Assembly (NCBI RefSeq): GCF_006715025.1
Contig: NZ_VFMK01000001.1
Location: 4,030,001-4,094,000 of the forward strand
Direction of reading: 5' to 3'
DNA: 64,000 nt
Origin: Serratia fonticola
GTDB lineage: Bacteria; Pseudomonadota; Gammaproteobacteria; Enterobacterales; Enterobacteriaceae
Part shown: positions 60,937 to 64,000 of the stretch, one piece after another
Layout of the letters: every line of letters begins with the position of its first letter
Position numbering within the stretch: the first letter of the stretch is position 1
Translations under genes and position numbers: made by a program
The notes under the pieces: model-generated
Told to the model about the DNA's origin: nothing
Database searches by the model: none
The model's input: only the letters and a program-made list of their open reading frames with translations

Positions 60937-61572
60937 ATGAGCAGTGAACCACGTTATTACTATGAGCCAGCGGCTGGCCATGGTCTGCCGCACGATCCGC
61001 TGAACGCTATCGTCGGCCCACGCCCGATCGGCTGGATATCTTCCCTGAGCGCCAACGGCCAGCGCAATCTGGCTCCCTATAGTTTTTTCAACTGCTTTAA
61101 CTATCATCCCCCTATCATCGGCTTTGCCAGTTCAGGGTGGAAAGATAGCGTGGCCAACATCGTAGAAACCGGTGAGTTTGTCTGGAATCTGACCACTCGC
61201 CCGCTGGCAGAAGCCATGAACAACAGCTCGGCCTCGTTACCCCGTGGTGAAGATGAGTTTGCCTTTGCTGGCCTGACACCAATCCCTGGGCGGCGCGTCA
61301 GGGCCGAACGCGTAGCGGAAAGTCCGGTCAACTTTGAATGCCGGTTAACCCAATGCATTCAATTGCTGAGCGCAGCGGGAGAGAAGGTGGATACCTGGCT
61401 GGTCCTGGGAGAAGTGATCGCGGTACACATCGATCCCCGGCTGCTGGATGAGCAAGGTATTTATCAGACTGCGGCAGCAGAGCCGGTGTTACGCGCCGGT
61501 GGGCCAACGGCCTATTATGGCATCTCCGAACAGCACCGTTTTGATCTGATACGCCCGGATGCACGCAAATAA
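60937..61572 (+). CDS. Flavin-reductase-like FMN-binding protein
   Basis: A 211-residue flavin reductase domain protein: VGPRPIGWISSLSANGQRNLAPYSFFN (in pieces) binds FMN, followed by TGEFVWNLTTRPL. Proteins of this type act as flavin reductases or FMN-binding oxidoreductases; partner unknown. ATG 60937 after AAAGG; GTG 60931 is possible. Divergent from rlmF. Confidence 0.88.
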   Translation: MSSEPRYYYEPAAGHGLPHDPLNAIVGPRPIGWISSLSANGQRNLAPYSFFNCFNYHPPIIGFASSGWKDSVANIVETGEFVWNLTTRPLAEAMNNSSASLPRGEDEFAFAGLTPIPGRRVRAERVAESPVNFECRLTQCIQLLSAAGEKVDTWLVLGEVIAVHIDPRLLDEQGIYQTAAAEPVLRAGGPTAYYGISEQHRFDLIRPDARK

Positions 61573-61617
61573 TCAATGGTTGCTGTAGAGCAATCTACTC
61601 TGTGCCGGTAATGGTTC

Positions 61618-62646
61618 TCAGCGCAGGAAAAGACTGCGCTGAGACCAATAGGCCAGCAGATGCAAGCTGGCGGAATAATAATCCTCATCCGGATCCAACC
61701 GGCTGGTCAGCGGCCCGCTGTCCCCGACCACCAGATCCCTGACGGCCCTCATCCCCTGATTCTGATAATAGTCGGCACGTTGCCCGCTGAGTACATCAAT
61801 CCAGGCCGGTATCGCCCGGCGATCATAGCTGCGCCAAAAACGGGCGAAAGGCTGCAGTTGCGGGCTGTTGTTCTGAAACCAATGTAGGTACAACGGAACA
61901 CGTACGGCATCAAAACCGAAACGGGGTGGCCAGTCACTCGCTGGAGCCATCTGCCCGTTGGCCTGCAACGTAACCCAATCGGTAGGCAATTGCGGTTTCC
62001 CAAACGCCATTTTGCCGATCATCGCCATGCCATCATCGCTAAGCGTTTTCCACAACAGCAGATGGGTATCTTCGTAGAACGCTTGCCAGGCCGGAAAAAC
62101 AAAATAGGAAGGATTAACGATCACGGCTCCGCTTTGCTTAAACCCGCTGACTCCCGGCAACATCAGTTGATAACCGCCATAGTTGACCAGAGTCTGCCTG
62201 AGCAGGGCGCGCTGTATCTCTGCCGAGGAAATGAGATAGGCCGTCACCTCCCACTTTTTGCCCGCCTCAAGCAAGGCCCAGGCGATCAGGAGATCGCCAT
62301 CGGTAGCGGTGTTTTTATCGGCTATCGGGTCTGGCTTGCCGGGTTCATAGCGCCAGGAAAACAGCCCGATATCCTTGCGATACAGGGTGGCGTTAGTCCA
62401 TTGCCAGATCTTGTCAAAGGTTGGGAGATCGTTATTGTAGACCGCCAGCAACATGGCAAAGCCCTGCCCTTCGGTATGGCTGATATTATTGTTGCCGGTA
62501 TCAATAATCCGTCCATCAGGGAGTAGGAAACGCTGTTTGTATTGCGTCCATCCCCCCTCTTCAGCCTGAGTGCAAAAGGAAAACAGCAATCCCATCACCA
62601 CCATCACTGTTCTGATCCTGCCGAGTATTCCTTTCGCTATCATCAT
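61618..62646 (-). CDS. bcsZ: Cellulose-operon endoglucanase BcsZ (GH8)
   Basis: A 342-residue precursor with a signal peptide (about 1-28, CTQA). GH8 motifs: ISHTEGQGFAMLLAVYNND (catalytic Glu acid), ATDGDLLIAWALLEAG (catalytic Asp region) and RFGFDAVRVPLYLHW. It trims beta-1,4-glucan in the periplasm and aids cellulose export. It begins directly after the bcsD stop (TAG-ATG). Confidence 0.94.
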   Translation of the reverse strand: MMIAKGILGRIRTVMVVMGLLFSFCTQAEEGGWTQYKQRFLLPDGRIIDTGNNNISHTEGQGFAMLLAVYNNDLPTFDKIWQWTNATLYRKDIGLFSWRYEPGKPDPIADKNTATDGDLLIAWALLEAGKKWEVTAYLISSAEIQRALLRQTLVNYGGYQLMLPGVSGFKQSGAVIVNPSYFVFPAWQAFYEDTHLLLWKTLSDDGMAMIGKMAFGKPQLPTDWVTLQANGQMAPASDWPPRFGFDAVRVPLYLHWFQNNSPQLQPFARFWRSYDRRAIPAWIDVLSGQRADYYQNQGMRAVRDLVVGDSGPLTSRLDPDEDYYSASLHLLAYWSQRSLFLR

Positions 62647-63132
62647 CTACTTTCGTTGCTCGTTTCGATAGCAGAACACCAGCGCATCATCCCTGGCAGG
62701 CCCCTGCCAGCGCAGAGAAACGTGCGATTCGCCGCCTTGTGCCAGCAACCAGCTGGCGTAGGCCCCTTCCAGCACGGAAGCAAAGGACAACGTCCAGGTG
62801 GCTTCACTGTTGGGTTCGGCACTGCGCGGATAAGCATAATGGGTCAATAACAATTGCTCATCCGTCGCCTCTATCTGTACCCGTCCCCAGTCAAAATGGC
62901 GCAGCCTGGCGTTAAGTTCATCCTCCAGTTCTCCTACGGTTTCCGCGGCGGACAGCGGGAGTTTCTGCGCCAGATTGCTCCCCATCAGACGCAGAAAATC
63001 ACAACCATCCGCCTCATCGGCGGTGGCTAAAATGCCTGAAAACACCACTTCGACCAGATCCTGCCATCCCGCTTTGAACTGACGCTGACGATGATAGTCC
63101 AGCTCATACGACGCATTATTAATCTCTTGCAT
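62647..63132 (-). CDS. bcsD: Cellulose synthase subunit BcsD
   Basis: A 161-residue protein matching the BcsD family (about 156 residues): YHRQRQFKAGWQDLVEVVFSGILATADEA (in pieces) and LRLMGSNLAQKLPL. In Komagataeibacter BcsD forms a periplasmic ring that helps order glucan chains; its presence marks a type I bcs operon. Two bases after the bcsC stop. Confidence 0.9.
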   Translation of the reverse strand: MQEINNASYELDYHRQRQFKAGWQDLVEVVFSGILATADEADGCDFLRLMGSNLAQKLPLSAAETVGELEDELNARLRHFDWGRVQIEATDEQLLLTHYAYPRSAEPNSEATWTLSFASVLEGAYASWLLAQGGESHVSLRWQGPARDDALVFCYRNEQRK

Positions 63133-63134
63133 GG

Positions 63135-64000
63135 TTATTTCTCATCTAACAGATATTTGAAATAGAGCAAAGCGGTGCTCTCGGAATAGCTGCCGAATGT
63201 GTCATAACCCAACTGCCCTCCGACCAACATGCTTGGCGTCACTTTATAGGTTCCCCCCGCCTTCAGGCTATAGCCGATACCGCTCTTGTCTTCGCTGGCA
63301 TATTTGGCTTCGGTACCGTATCCCTTACTGACCAGGTCCTCCAACTGCGACTGAAGATTCGGATCGTTCGGGAAGTAAGGGCTTTCCTGATTGCTGTAGG
63401 TCTGATAACCCACGCTGGCCCCTAAAATATAGGTGAAATTATCCTGTTTCTTGGTGAATTCCACCGGCAGCGAGATACTGAGATAATCCTGCGGGCTGAA
63501 GTAACCCCCTTGGCCGTAGGTGAAGTAGCTCAGGTTTTTATCGAAGTTCATGTAGTTGACGTTAACGCCCACCTTCAGCTCGTTTTCGTCATCTTTATAA
63601 GGTCGGATATAGGCACCCAGGTTGCCGGTAACGCTTTTGTTGCTGGCCACATTCTCACCGAGGTAGTCATAAAGCCCTACGCCGCCATAGGCTCCCACCA
63701 CGCCGTCGTCATACCCCAGGTTAATGCTGCCACCGTTTTTGGTTACCGCCCCCCATTTCTTGCCGGTGATGGTATCTTCCGTCCCGACATAAGAGAGCAA
63801 GCTATCTTTCACCGCCCGTCTTTCAACGGTTAATCCCAACGTGGAATGCTGGCTGAGTTTCGGCGACCAGGTTGCGCCTCCCACGACAGAACTGATACCG
63901 CTCCCTAACGGCGTACTTCCCACATCGACCTTATAGCTGTCACCGCTTAGCCCCAATGCCAGCTCTACGCCGGTATCCTGCTGTTGCCCTGGAGAGTCGG
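63135..64000 (-). CDS. bcsC: Cellulose export porin BcsC, C-terminal part (cut by window end)
   Basis: The open frame runs off the right window edge. The visible 288 residues are the C-terminal outer-membrane barrel: LGLSGDSYKVDVGSTPLGSG (in pieces), VVGGATWSPKL, NLGYDDGVVGAYGGVGLYDY, and terminal YDTFGSYSESTALLYFKYLLDEK (in pieces). The N-terminal TPR part lies outside. It exports cellulose through the outer membrane. Gene order bcsC-bcsD-bcsZ. Confidence 0.93.
   Translation of the reverse strand, partial: DSPGQQQDTGVELALGLSGDSYKVDVGSTPLGSGISSVVGGATWSPKLSQHSTLGLTVERRAVKDSLLSYVGTEDTITGKKWGAVTKNGGSINLGYDDGVVGAYGGVGLYDYLGENVASNKSVTGNLGAYIRPYKDDENELKVGVNVNYMNFDKNLSYFTYGQGGYFSPQDYLSISLPVEFTKKQDNFTYILGASVGYQTYSNQESPYFPNDPNLQSQLEDLVSKGYGTEAKYASEDKSGIGYSLKAGGTYKVTPSMLVGGQLGYDTFGSYSESTALLYFKYLLDEK

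Noticed and set aside
1..64000. CRISPR arrays, tRNA/rRNA genes, complete insertion sequences or prophage
   Set aside because: No regularly spaced repeats, no tRNA cloverleaf or rRNA sequence, and no intact transposase, phage structural or conjugation gene was recognised; only the integrase fragment at 41.6-42.0 kb hints at a past mobile element.

Overview
The window looks like chromosomal DNA of an enterobacterium close to Serratia (Yersiniaceae). The right half carries the core order known from E. coli at about 18 min (ompX, rhtA, dps, ybiI, glnHPQ, rlmF), and the accessory content (cynTS, a type I bcs locus with bcsD, two chaperone-usher fimbrial operons, an E. coli-like lac operon) fits a Serratia such as a lactose-positive species. 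The genus call is inference from gene content and protein similarity by eye; no rRNA or tRNA gene is present to confirm it.

Layout. 0.2-2.3 kb: cyanate detoxification (cynR divergent from cynTS). 2.4-5.2 kb: a short, atypical P450-like protein with a small monooxygenase, a divergent ArsR-type regulator and a GST. 5.25-5.94 kb: no gene, but a dense run of perfect hairpins. 6.0-8.2 kb: phoA behind a Pho box, and a Rob-like regulator without the Rob C-terminal domain. 8.3-15.3 kb: a type 1-like fimbrial operon (pilin, chaperone, usher, adhesin) with a divergent EAL protein and a LuxR-type regulator. 15.5-18.5 kb: a betT fragment, a shortened orphan usher and a small secreted protein of unknown function. 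18.9-23.3 kb: a periplasmic redox locus (DUF1471 protein, Met-rich MXKDX protein, sulfite-oxidase/MsrP-like enzyme, b-type cytochrome) divergent from a two-component system. 23.4-32.0 kb: a LuxR-type regulator, the complete ecpABCDE pilus operon and a ToxR/CadC-like membrane regulator. 33-39.9 kb: a secreted protein and the threonate/tetronate catabolic operon (ygbI divergent from ltnD-otnK-otnC-otnI-ygbN). 39.9-42.2 kb: a GNAT enzyme, a Fic protein, a small ORF and an integrase fragment. 42.3-44.3 kb: a LysR regulator divergent from a nitrilase-family enzyme.

44.4-61.6 kb is the core block ompX/rhtA ... dps-ybiI-glnHPQ ... rlmF. Between rhtA and dps sits an insertion relative to E. coli: a YhcH-family protein, a secreted DUF4432 protein, lacY, lacZ and lacI. 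The lac control region is strikingly E. coli-like: O1 is identical, O2 differs at one base and lies 401 bp from O1, a weak O3 lies 92 bp on the other side, and the CRP site, -35 and -10 are at E. coli spacing. lacA is absent. The right end (61.6-64 kb) is the distal part of a cellulose operon (bcsC partial, bcsD, bcsZ).

The loci most worth a second look are the Met-rich protein/MsrP-like/cytochrome/two-component locus at 18.9-23.3 kb, which resembles a sacrificial-methionine oxidant scavenging system, and the orphan shortened usher with its small secreted neighbour at 15.8-18.5 kb.
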